Of a DNA stretch of 64,000 nucleotides, positions 38,601-47,915 are shown piece by piece (within the stretch, counting starts at the first letter, position 1; each line of letters starts with the position of its first letter). Source of the stretch: Isoetes taiwanensis (Eukaryota > Streptophyta > Lycopodiopsida > Isoetales > Isoetaceae); assembly GCA_021234155.1 (NCBI GenBank), contig JAJEKV010000070.1, positions 6,630,602-6,694,601 of the forward strand. The letters run 5' to 3'. The notes below the pieces were generated by a model. That model worked only from the letters and a program-made list of their open reading frames with translations. It had not been told where the DNA came from and did not search any database. A program made the translations under genes and the position numbers.

Positions 38601-38860
38601 CTCTGCTTTGCCCGATTCAACAAAAACACATAAAGAATGCTTCAGCGTCCTCGCATCCTCTGCTATAGAAAACCCCAGAAGAATGCTGCTGCCTGCACCG
38701 ATTGTTCTTCAGGTTTAGGGTAAGGGAAAAATTTAAACTCCATTGGTTTATTCTAAAAAATAATGACAGACGGAGGAGAATCTATCATTACGGTGGGCAG
38801 CGCTGCCGTTTCACACAGAAGAGGAGTGGAGGGAGGCTAAGAAAGAGGAACGGGCAGAGG
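35631..38860 (-). other. Helitron D interior, possible captured exons
   Basis: No convincing long frame. On the minus strand a 46-nt piece near 37,150-37,195 sits between CCGTAGCAG and GTAAGC, and other splice-like sites occur. The frame at 37,849-38,268 has a basic stretch (LRKRKRHQKAG) but no known motif. Captured host-gene pieces would be usual for a Helitron; I cannot identify any. Confidence 0.3.
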
Positions 38861-38944
38861 GGAAGAAATGGCCGGAAATTTTTTTGTTTCCCAAAAATCA
38901 CGCTTTTCTCCGGAAAAAGCGTTACATCCGGCGGCCGGAAAGGG

Positions 38945-39066
38945 CACACCGGCATCAGTAGGTGCCCGGCGTTGCCGGGCTAATGTCCTACCATGTATTT
39001 GTACTCACACCGGCATCAGTAGGTGCCCGGCGTTGCCGGGCTAATGTCCTACCATGTATTTGTACT
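38945..39066. repeat. 61-bp tandem duplication across a Helitron junction
   Basis: Two identical units starting at 38,945 and 39,006, each containing CACACCGGCATCAGTAGG followed by the CCCGGCGTTGCCGGG hairpin. The unit joins a shortened 5' end of copy D to the 3' hairpin of copy E; CTAG and about 40 bp of terminal sequence present at 42.8 kb are missing. Confidence 0.85.
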
Positions 39067-39132
39067 TGGCCTTTAACATCTACATGTGCAACGTTCGACA
39101 ATAGCACATGTTAATACTGGCAAGAACGGACA

Positions 39133-40239
39133 TTATTTATGAGCCATAAACATGTGTCGCAATTGTGATGGCATGCCCCATGCTGCTGCTTCTTGAAGAG
39201 GCTCGAGCCATTCTGTGCCACTTGAAGCAACCCACGACGAATACAAGCTTTTTTGTATGTTGCACATTTCAAGACTAATTGCACTTGTCACGCGAGTCAA
39301 TAGGAGTCGTAGATAGTATGGCTCTCCTTCTGAAGGATTAACAAAGTATATGCGTCCAATAGTGGGAAACTTCTGGTTGTTGGATCCAACCTGCCATTTT
39401 CTATTGGATTCATCATTGGTAAAGTTTTTAGGAAAATCATAGTAGAGCAATTGAGTAGCCTCTCTATTTCCACGTGCATTCATCTCGGAAAAGGCTGTCG
39501 ATGTTTTCCCGTTATTCTTACCTCTTATAGTATCCACGCTCGTACCTTCTCGATAATATACATCTTATTGTATTGGGAGATGCACATCTAGTCTGGTGAC
39601 ATGATGAAACTGTTGTTGTATTTCATATGAGAGAATTCTGCATGATGCCTCAGAAGTTGAGAAGTGGCGTGGATTTAAGAATTGTTAAACCTCATCATGG
39701 TTTATGGTGGATGCCCTGCTAGTCGATGCACCATCACTTGCTGCGTCTAAGTTCACATTGATCATATCTGGCCCTTTGTAGGCATACTTGTACAAATATT
39801 TAACGACCTTATAGCAGCATATCTCAACAATGATATGGCACTTGAAGTACAATGTTAGTCATGGATTATATGGCACGAACTATCTGTTGTCTATATTTAT
39901 ATCACGTTTTTTCACGTTCTGGTCACCATCCCTTCTTCGGTACAATAAATATCCGTCAACAACTGCCATCTCATCTGAAAATGTCGTGGATAACGCTTTG
40001 TACACTTATGATCCTGTATGCATAGACTTTTGATATCCAGTACCACATGACCCATGCATCATATTACAGGTGACCTCATACAATTCAAGATATGCATCCT
40101 TATCTAGTATTTCAGCGCAAATTATTTGATCAATTTCTTCAGTTGTGAAGGGCTTGTCGGCCTGATCCAACATAGTCAACAAATGTACATGTGACAATCC
40201 TCTCTTTTGGAACTCAATAATATATGACTGGGAGCTCAA
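39133..40239 (-). pseudogene. Helitron Rep (HUH endonuclease) fragment
   Basis: Part of the Helitron Rep domain that nicks DNA for rolling-circle transposition. Starting at 40,239 it reads IIEFQKRGLSHVHLLTMLDQ. The HUH histidines are present (HVH), though the usual Pro before them is Ser. After breaks comes KVVKYLYKYAYKGPD near 39,800, which holds the paired Tyr motif, then SEASCRILSYEIQ, and in frame 39133-39537 NREATQLLYYDFPKNF and EPYYLRLLLTRV. Stops separate these pieces and the helicase part is missing. The wording differs from the Rep at 50.7 kb, so this is a separate Helitron lineage. Confidence 0.85.
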
Positions 40240-42600
40240 ATGATTGCTTGAAAATATGAATGCAAAGTTTTATTTCAAAGTGGTTTGGATGTGAGAATTT
40301 TGGGTCATATTCATGTGATTCTAGCACTATTGTGATGTATTATAAATCTTGTAAAAGAATTTGGATATACATAGGTACATTATATTGGATATGTGTAGAT
40401 AGTTGTGATTGTGTTCATGATAATATAGATGTTTGGTTGTTGGAGGTCGATAAAAATTAGCTTATAATAACAACCTTGTATGGTGCGTTTGTTTCATTAA
40501 TTGTCTTGTTAGCCAGCCCTACACATGTATGGTCCCAAATTCCACACACAACCTTGGCTATATTTCTCATTTTATTCCATTTGCCTTGATAATGTCATGT
40601 GTAATTCATGTCTTGAGATGCATGTCTGACTAAGCATTTCACGTCATGTTTCTTAAAATAATAATGCATTCTAGCACTATGCATTCTAACAGTATTAGTT
40701 TAATGCATCCATTATTTAACATGTTATAAACAAATCCTGTTTAAGAAACCCGTGAGAAGCTACATCCAACTTTAATTGCAAATATAAGAAAATCAAATGA
40801 TGCATTATGGATATAATGATTGACAAAAAAACCATGTGAAAATAAAATACCTCGTTGAAAATGTCATTGAAATGTCATTGAAACAATTGATATATTCTCC
40901 ATTTATGGGATTTTATATATGCATTTTTGTATGGCAATTGTGGTCTTGCGGTTCATGATTCATGATGTCTCTATAAGGCCAATGGTCAGGTTTTCAGAAA
41001 TGTGTAACCAACTCAACCTCTGAGGTAACATGTCCCTTTTGCTACCCTCAAAATGAAGGATGTTGTGCCTCTGAATTTCCTAACAACCCACTTTAACGTC
41101 CATTGCAACTTTAGACAACAACTCATATTGATACTGGCAATTATTTTTGTTATTGAAATTATCTACCGACAGTATCATCAATATATTTTGTGTTTATGGA
41201 TTTCAGTAGAGAAAACAATGCTTTATAACGAATGTGGGGGAATTAAAGTTACATCTAAAGACACACATTTGGAAAGACATACCCAAAACGTATGCTCATA
41301 CATATACCACTAACTCTGGGTGATTGACCATATAACAACTCTTTCCTAATTTCTTTCCAGTTTGCATTGACAGTCATGGTTATAAAGAGGTTCAGTCTGC
41401 CAATTCATGAACAATAGACACAGCATCCTGATATCATTGGGTCATGTATCTCGGACTTCCTTCTGACCTTCTGACCCTAAACCCAACCTATCTATTCTCG
41501 TATATCGCTCAAACAAAGCCTATGGTGGTTTTGGAATCAATGGCAGCTGAATGTTTCCATTCCCACATGCTCGGCAAGTCTTTTTAACTGGGAGCTCTAC
41601 TTTAATTAAGCTTTTGCATGTAGAGCTTGATATATGCTTTTGTTCCACATCCTTATCTACACTTACTTATAGATACAAACAATTGTATAATTCAATGCAT
41701 GCAACCTTCGGGCTAAGAATAGTCTAGTAAACGTGTGCCCTGAGTTCGAATTATATATCAATTTGACTCCACTGACATATTCTTATTATTTACTTCTGCT
41801 ATCCTATATTGAGGCGAATAAACTTATGCACACCACCAATGACAACATTGCATATATCATTGCCTAATGTTTTGCAAATACAGCTTGATATATGCTTTTG
41901 TTCTACTTCACTTACTTGTAGATACAAAATCATGAACAATTGTATACTCCAATGCATACAATCTTTGAGCTAAGAGTAGATAGCTGCCAGGTATGTCATG
42001 TTTCGTACACCAAAAACCTTGTTTTCCTAAGCCACATCGATTTTCAACCATCATGTAGATGCATGCAATCCATGTTTCAGTCAGTCCCATCAGGACCTCG
42101 CATTACACTGTACCTCGGTCTTAGCTAAATGCTCACCATTCTTTCATGTTCTTCTCACATAACCCATCTAGAAGCTGTTTCTTCCCCCCATCCTTCAGCA
42201 AATCATGTCTCCAGCAAAGGGTTTTAAAAAGTTTTGAGGGTTCCAATTTGCTGGTAATGCCGCTGTCTAAAGACTCGTCATTTTCAAGCTCTGAAAGAAA
42301 ACATAGAAGGCGGAAGGAAAAGATGTTGCTGCTTACCGAGATGCTCCAGCAGAACAGTTCCTCCAGCGCGCAATCAGCTCTCACCTCCCCAGCCACCTCT
42401 CACCTCCGACCCTGTTCTTCAAGCAAAATGAGCTCGCCATTTTTGAAAGGCATGCCACTTAAGGAATAAAGCATCTCTACCTTAGAAGTTTGACGGCAAA
42501 ATAACGCTCCAGCACTCGCCTACTGTGCCGTTGGCTGCCATTTAGCATCCTCCTGCATACTCATACTCAGAGATGTCAAACCGCCGTAACGAGAGAGAGA
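40240..42600. other. Helitron E interior, no gene recognised
   Basis: AT-rich. The block at 41,080-41,330 is a diverged copy of the subterminal sequence at 42,900-43,150 (shared GTAGAGAAAACAATGCTTTA). The rest shows nothing I can name. Confidence 0.45.
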
Positions 42601-42846
42601 GAGAAAAGCCGGAGCTTCGCTTTAGCCTGCGGAACTGGTGGCTTTGGTGAACTCTGCCCGCCATGCTGCATTAACCCAAGGGCACCGCCCACAACCAAGA
42701 GAGATAAAGTTGCTGCCGGAAAAAAGAATACGATAACACAAAAAATGAAACATGAAGAAACTCGCCGGAAAAAGCGTTACATCCGGCGGCCGGAAAGGGG
42801 ACACCGGCATCAGCAAAAACCCCCAAAAACTTTTTAAGTAAGTAGA
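42600..42846 (-). repeat. Helitron 5' terminal block
   Basis: The GC-rich terminal block shared with 38,860-38,961 and 59,360-59,490: GCGTTACATCCGGCGGCC, then AACCCCCAAAAACTTTTTAA and GTAAGTAGA at the tip. On the minus strand it begins TCTACTTA. Confidence 0.7.
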
Positions 42847-43330
42847 CTAGTAAACGTGTGCCCGGCGTTGCCGGGCCAATGTCCTGGCATGTGTTTTTAC
42901 CGGCCTTTAATGTCCATATGTGCAATTTCCATAACAACACTTGGCAAGAATAGACATTATTTGCTTTTGATATTATTTTTGTTATTTGAGATTGTCTAAT
43001 GACAGTATCATCAATGCATTAACTTTGCATTTATGGATTACAGTAGAGAAAACAATGCTTTATATCGAATGTGGAGGGCATTTAAATCTACCTCTAAAGA
43101 TAAAAATTTGGAAAGACATATCCAGAACTTATGCTCAAAATGTTGCCCTTAGAAGTAGTTAAGTACATCAGAAAAAAATAGGCACAGCAATCCAAAACAC
43201 AAAATTTTGTCCTGGTTCATTGACGTATTTTGATCAATCTCTTCACCTGTGAAGGGCTTGCCGGCCTGATTCAACATAGTCAACAAATGTACATGTGGCA
43301 AGCCTCTCTTCTGGAGCTCAATAACATAGA
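42847..43330 (-). mobile_element. Helitron, copy F, 3' part
   Basis: An intact 3' terminus (CTAG at 42,847-42,850, then the GCCCGGCAACGCCGGGC hairpin read on minus), followed at higher coordinates by the family subterminal block and a Rep fragment. The element continues beyond the 43,335-47,132 insertion at 47,137. The 5' end was not found. Confidence 0.75.
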
Positions 43331-43334
43331 GTTT
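43220..43334 (-). pseudogene. Helitron Rep HUH segment, interrupted by a transposon
   Basis: Minus-strand reading YVIELQKRGLPHVHLLTMLN, then QAGKPFTGEEID. The HUH motif (PHVH) is intact here. Directly upstream the frame is cut by the 43,335-47,132 element. Beyond it, after one copy of the GTTT duplication, the sense continues at 47,137-47,180 as RPYEQLIMIDRIIAKL. A stop precedes RPY, and the region toward 42,850 is non-coding, so the gene was already a remnant. Confidence 0.75.
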
Positions 43335-43359
43335 AAGTCGTATTTAATTAAAGTGGGAC
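43335..43359 (+). repeat. Left terminal inverted repeat (25 bp)
   Basis: Starts AAGTCGTATTTAATTAAAG and ends GTGGGAC. It is the exact reverse complement of 47,108-47,132. Confidence 0.95.
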
Positions 43360-43504
43360 AAATCTCGAATTTTGGGACTCAGACTGAAAATGAGACTCAT
43401 ACTAACAAAATTTAAGTTTTACATTGAATCGTTGTTAGATTTTCACATCATATAAGAAGGACTGGTTCATAATATTTTCTTACAGAATTTCCAAATAAAT
43501 AGTT

Positions 43505-43730
43505 GAGAAAGTTGAGCGAGGTGAGATCGAAAGGGGAGGGAAGGGGAGAAGTCATGGAAGAGGGGAAGGGGGAAGAGGGGAGTGAGAAAGGGGGAGAAAG
43601 AGGGGCAAGGGGAAGAGGGGGCAAGGGAGAAGAGGGGAAGAGGGGAAGAGGGGCAAGGGGCAAGGGAGAAGAAGGGGCAAGGGGAAGAGGGGCAAGGGGC
43701 AAGGGGGAAAGGGGGAAGGGGGAGAGTAAA
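43505..43730. repeat. Purine-rich G/A tract
   Basis: About 225 bp almost entirely A and G on the plus strand, with dozens of GGGG runs separated by AA, AGA or CAA. It can form G-quadruplex or triplex structures. The overlapping frames are low-complexity read-through. Confidence 0.9.
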
Positions 43731-43828
43731 AATACATATTATCAAAATATAATTAATAATTAATTATAAAATAATTTAATTAATTTAATTAAATAAATAA
43801 CTAATAAAAAAAATATAAACCATTTTTT

Positions 43829-43932
43829 TCTCTTCTCGACTAGTGAGTCGAGAATTTGAAAACATAAATCCCCTCATTGTTCTCTTCTCGAATAGTGAGC
43901 CGAGAATTGGAAAACATGAATCCCCTCATTGG
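43829..43932. repeat. Left subterminal hairpin pair, 52-bp period
   Basis: Two units starting near 43,829 and 43,881, each with TTCTCGA...TCGAGAA-type arms (TTCTCGACTAGTGAGTCGAG) and a shared AATCCCCTCATT tail. They are related to the larger array at 46.03 kb within the same element. Confidence 0.8.
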
Positions 43933-43998
43933 AAACATGGGGCAAATGATAAGAGGCTCCATGAAGATATAATTTGGACAAATTAAAGGGCGGAATGG

Positions 43999-44298
43999 GT
44001 GAAGGCGGAATCGGACGGATTACAAAAGGGCGTTTGGGTAAAGGAGACAGAGGCCGAGAGAAGGAGCACGCTGAGAGGCTGGGCCGAGGCCGGATTGAGG
44101 AGGAGAGGTATTATCGGATCAACAGACCTATCTGATTGGAGGAGCAGCGTTTTTCAACAGACCTATCTGATTTCAACAGACCTATCTGGCCGCCGAGAGC
44201 CTGCGCAGTGCGGAACTCCTTTATATCCCTCGCTTTTCCCCTGCACATCTACGGCTCCCCTGAACTTTTATCAACTTTTTTCTCGTAGCCTTTATTGA
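43999..44298 (+). CDS. Unrecognised open frame inside the TIR element
   Basis: A 99-codon frame with a charged start (KETEAERRSTLRGWAEAGL) and a repeated TYLISTDLS/STDLSD section that arises from short DNA repeats (ACAGACCTATCTGAT). I recognise no domain. It may be chance in a GC-richer patch. Confidence 0.2.
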   Translation: MKAESDGLQKGVWVKETEAERRSTLRGWAEAGLRRRGIIGSTDLSDWRSSVFQQTYLISTDLSGRREPAQCGTPLYPSLFPCTSTAPLNFYQLFSRSLY

Positions 44299-44488
44299 TC
44301 TGTATCTTGATGGTGTTCTTACCGATCATCCTGGAAAAGATCAGTGTCAGAGTAGATTTGAAGCACAGAGGTGTCGTCAAGCATCCAAATATAAGCGTTC
44401 AAAATACTTAATATCCCGACTTAGGGAATACGAAGCTCGTCACCGTAGATGTGCAGGGGAGGCAAAAAACTTATGTATTATGGCTTAG
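44264..44488 (+). CDS. Unrecognised basic/coiled-coil open frame
   Basis: A 75-codon open stretch without an ATG at its start. It reads FIDLYLDGVLTDHPGKDQ, then CQSRFEAQRCRQASKYKRSK and YLISRLREYEARHRRCAGEA before a stop. The Arg/Lys/Glu pattern and regular Leu/Tyr spacing look like genuine coding for a basic, partly coiled-coil segment, perhaps an exon. It overlaps the previous frame slightly. No family recognised; an exon of an element-encoded protein or a captured host exon are both possible. Confidence 0.35.
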   Translation, partial: TFINFFLVAFIDLYLDGVLTDHPGKDQCQSRFEAQRCRQASKYKRSKYLISRLREYEARHRRCAGEAKNLCIMA

Positions 44489-46030
44489 TCCGGCGGAATT
44501 TCTAGCTCTGCAGGCCCAAGAACCGGCTTGATCCGGCATTTTTCTAGCGTTGCAGAGTCTTAATCTGACTATCAGCTCTGTTTTTATGTAATTTTCTTTG
44601 AAATCCTTCAACATGTCCCGAGCTTGGCCGCCATGGCTCCTCTTCTTTGTGTTTCTGGCTATGGCTATGAATGTAATGGAGACGAAGCTGGAGACGAAGC
44701 TATGAATGTAATGGAGACGAAGCTTGCTATGTAATGGAGACGAATCTGGCTATGGCTATGGCCCTGGAGCACCATGCCAGAGTTGCTGCACCCTTAGGTC
44801 GATTGCAGCAGAGATAACAGAGATCCACATGAATCGGCCTGAAGAATCGCCCGGAAGAAACGGCTTTGCAAGATTTGCAAGAATAGACTGTAAGGAAGTC
44901 TACTTTTCAAGAATAGACTGCCGGATCCACATGAAGAATTGGCTTTGCCCATTCTTATAATAGAGCTGCAAGATCCGACAGGAAAATCCAACAGGATGGG
45001 AGATACATATGAGCGGAAGAGCTTCAAGAATTATATGGTCAAGAACTGAAGCCAGAAGAGCTTCAAGAATCGGAAGGTCTTCAAGAAGGCCATAGCCTGA
45101 AGAACGCCATAGCCGGTGATAGTATCCACGATGGCAGGACTCCGGAGACAGTCTCAAAGGTATGTACCAAATTGGTATGTACTAAATGTCAAATTTCAAG
45201 TATGGGCATGATAAAAAGAGCGGGGTAAATATTAAAAAAAGCAAGTAAAAAAAAAGGGAGGGTCTATTTTTTTTTATACGTATATCTATGTATCTATATG
45301 GTGTCCATTAGACAATACATGGGGAGGGTCAATTTTTTTCAAAGGAAATACATGGAGAGGGCATTTTTCAATGCATAGAATATTATGGTTATTGGAAAAT
45401 ACATAATATAGGATATTGTGCTTATTGAAAAATATATAGTACATAGTGTCCCATTTGAAAAATCTATATTTGAAAAAAGCTATGGGTAAACATTGATATA
45501 TTACAAAAGGGGCAGGGTTTATTTTTTCGTATATGTTGACCTTAGGTGCTAGTCATATAATTCTTATGTCTAAGATAAAAAGTTGGCTTATACAAGATTA
45601 TAGTATACTTTAAATTAGTTCACTTTATTTCAAAGGAAATGATGCATGGCTATACTATATATTGCTTTGCATGGACCATGTGCTAGTATGCTATACTATA
45701 CTATATAACTATATATTGCTTTGTATGGACCGTGTGCTAGTGTGCTAATGCGTGTATTATGAAATTGTGGTAGTATAAAGTACTAATGTGTGCTAATTAA
45801 GTTGTGCTAGTATAAAAATGCTAATGTGTGCTAATACTAATGTGTGCTAGTATAAAAACAATTGTTAAATACTAATGTGTGCTAAATACTAATGTGCTGT
45901 GAGAAAAACAATAAACTATGGTGTGATAGAATAATAAACTATGGTGGAAAATTAGATGGATAGATAGATAAAATGATGCTCCGCAAAAATAATCTCTGGC
46001 CCTTGAAATTGCCTTTTTTTACTCTGAGCT
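44489..46030. other. TIR element interior, short repeats
   Basis: 44,640-44,760 has GTAATGGAGACGAAGCT-type tandem units; 44,820-45,110 has loosely repeated GAAGA and AAGAATAGACTG words. 45.2-46.0 kb is AT-rich with CTAATGTGTGCTA repeats. No gene recognised. Confidence 0.5.
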
Positions 46031-46440
46031 GCCTTTCTCGACTCGCGAGTCGAAAGGCCCCCTCAAACCTAACGTTTTTTAAGCTTTGGTACGCCTTTTC
46101 ATTCATGAGTCGAAAAGGCCTCCACCCCTAAAACTCGTTTTTCCTTTGAGTGCCTTTCTACTTCTCGAGTCGAAAGGCCTTCCGGACCCCTAAAACCTTT
46201 GTTTTTAAGCTTTGAGTTTGCCTTTCTCGACTCGCGAGTCGAAAGCCCTTCTCCCGACCCTAAAACCCCGCGTTTTCACTTTGGTACGCCTTTCTCGACT
46301 TCGCGAAGTCGAAATGCCTTCCCCCTAAAACTTGCGTTTTTAAACTTTGAGTTGCCTTTCTCGACTTCGCGAGTCGAAAGGGCCTCTAAATGTGTTTTTC
46401 CTCTAAAAACGCTTTCTCGACTTCAAGGAATGAGAAAGGC
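46031..46440. repeat. Right subterminal array of seven palindromic hairpins
   Basis: Seven units with a 58-66-bp period. Hairpins lie at 46031-46058, 46093-46119, 46152-46178, 46220-46247, 46288-46318, 46354-46383 and 46411-46440. The best copies contain the 16-bp perfect palindrome TCGACTCGCGAGTCGA inside GCCTTTC...GAAAGGC arms. Spacers share CCCCTAAAAC and GTTTTTAAGCTTTGAGT. Arm changes are often compensated on the other side. Confidence 0.92.
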
Positions 46441-46479
46441 TCTCAGGCCTGTATTTTCCAAAAATGGCCCTAAGAACTG

Positions 46480-46804
46480 TGATTTATTCTATTTTTTTTT
46501 CCTGTAGCATCACTTGACTAACTTGATTTTGTCTTTTGCAGTCCTTATCTCGACCAGATAGTACATGCTTGGGAGCAATGAAAAGACCAGTTCATTGAAG
46601 AAAGGTGCCGAGAAGAGGGTCTGTAAGTTGCTCCGTGACTTGGAGAGAGCTCCACGCGTCCTTTGCACTAGGTGGTTCATGTGTGAAGAGGGTGTAATCA
46701 TTGTGCCCATACGACCACTATGGTCTCGTTCACCCACTGTAATATATATTGTAATGAGCCCATTTATAAATATAAGGTATCTCAAAACTAGTATTTTTTG
46801 GTGA
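46480..46804 (+). other. Possible exon after a strong acceptor
   Basis: A polypyrimidine run ending TTTTGCAG (near 46,541) precedes open sense. One frame (46565-46804) reads SNEKTSSLKKGAEKRVCKLL and RDLERAPRVLCTRWFMCEEG. Unrecognised; it may be an exon of an element-encoded protein. Confidence 0.25.
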
Positions 46805-47107
46805 TTAAGTAAACAATTTGCTTAATTTTTGTTGGAATTTGTGATCTCTTGTCTACCCACCTAAGAAAATAGAGCCAAAATGTTCAACTAAGAATCTTTT
46901 TCAACAAGAACTTTGGTTTCAATCTTTAATGAATTTCCTTTGTTTGAGTTGCATTGTTCTTGTTCTCGACTCGCTATCCGAGAAAACTGGAAGAAAGCTT
47001 GGATGCACACTAACAGACAAAAAAACGAATTAAGGACAGTTTTCGGGTCGGGGTGCTCCTTTTTGTGTAAAATAACAGGGTTCAAAAAAAAAGTGGGAAT
47101 GGAATGA

Positions 47108-47132
47108 GTCCCACTTTAATTAAATACGACTT
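47108..47132 (-). repeat. Right terminal inverted repeat (25 bp)
   Basis: Exact reverse complement of 43,335-43,359; ends TTAATTAAATACGACTT and is followed by the second GTTT. Confidence 0.95.
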
Positions 47133-47136
47133 GTTT

Positions 47137-47915
47137 TGCAATTATGCGATCGATCATGATTAGTTGTTCGTATGGCCTTCAAATTAGGACTAATCCTATG
47201 GAGTTGGTACACTTCGAGACTCTTATAGGACTCATGCCAAACACAGTATGGTTCCAATATGAAAGTTTTGCATTGTCTAGCCTTAGGACTTGTTGGTTGT
47301 CATTCATAATTGAAGCAACATTTCCTCAAACTGGAACATACGTTCTGCATTCTTAGGCACCAAATGAATGCAAAATATGAAAACTCAATCCCCAATATAT
47401 TTTTCACTAATCTGTAGCATGGCCAAAGCACGTACAATGAGGTGAGTGCCGTTGCAAAATTCCTTACAATTAGAAGTGACGCACATGTACCTAATGTTCT
47501 TGGGCATATGCCTGGCATCCCTATTCTACAGTAGGATTTTGTATATAGCTACAACAACAATTTCCACTATACATTCTACAATGTCTCAAGTGCAAGGAAC
47601 TTATATTCTACACATATATAATTCTTTCTCCTAAGATTCGATCCTTTTGTGCTTTTCTTATTAAAGTGACACGTATCGATATTTTCCGGTTCTTTTTCCT
47701 GGGTACAAGGGGTTTTTGGATGTGGATGGATTTTCCGGTGGAGTTTCTAGCTTCTAGGGGCGACGAATGTCCTGCTTTTTTTTGCGTTGCCGGAATGCTG
47801 TGACCAGCTTCAAAATTGCTTGCCAGACATAGCTTTGACTGGTTTTTGGAATTCCTGGAGCACAAATGTCGGAAATTCCTTCATCTGCGCCATCGTCCTC
47901 CACCAGCAATACTAG
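47137..47915. other. Helitron F continuation, then unassigned
   Basis: The first roughly 45 bp continue the Helitron Rep sense interrupted by the TIR element. The remainder shows no gene I recognise. Confidence 0.45.

Larger units (their letters stand above)
34413..38961 (-). mobile_element. Helitron, copy D
   Basis: The 3' end is complete: read on the minus strand, hairpin GCCCGGCAACGCCGGGC, then ACACGTTTA, CTAG and a host T (plus strand ACTAGTAAACG at 34,412). The 5' end is inferred at about 38,961, where the CCGGCGGCCGGAAAGG terminal block seen in copies at 42.8 and 59.4 kb is found, but with the last 25-30 bases lost. The interior shares 34,620-34,950 with the copy at 42.9 kb; the rest (36-38.8 kb) is unique and may be captured host sequence. 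It has no Rep-helicase, so it is non-autonomous. Confidence 0.7.
38962..42846 (-). mobile_element. Helitron, copy E
   Basis: The 5' end reads TCTACTTACTTAAAAAG on the minus strand at 42,846, a typical TC start. The 3' end is the deleted hairpin at about 38,962-39,035. The interior has a broken Rep gene (39,133-40,239) and shares blocks with copies D and F (around 39,060-39,130 and 41,080-41,330). A partial terminus at 41,734 (CTAGTAAACGTGTGCCC, no hairpin) suggests it is a composite of two copies. Confidence 0.65.
43331..47136. mobile_element. Unclassified 3.8-kb TIR DNA transposon with GTTT duplication
   Basis: Element 43,335-47,132 with perfect 25-bp terminal inverted repeats and GTTT on both sides (43,331-43,334 and 47,133-47,136). 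Joining the flanks restores a Helitron Rep sense frame, which supports the boundaries. The inside holds two palindromic hairpin arrays (43.83-43.93 and 46.03-46.44 kb), a purine tract and several short unrecognised frames. No known transposase catalytic motif is visible. A 4-bp duplication excludes hAT (8), CACTA (3), Harbinger (3) and canonical Mutator (9-11) if it is real. It is likely non-autonomous or of an unfamiliar type. Confidence 0.8.

Noticed and set aside
41734-41760. A complete Helitron 3' end
   Set aside because: CTAGTAAACGTGTGCCC is present but the hairpin is lost and the base after CTAG on the minus strand is A, not T; only a partial terminus.
43448-43763. Overlapping Pro/Leu-rich and Gly/Glu/Arg-rich frames on both strands
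   Set aside because: They are translations of the purine tract in several frames, not proteins.
46031-46440. CRISPR array
   Set aside because: The repeats are palindromic but vary in sequence, the spacers are similar to one another, and the context is a plant transposon.
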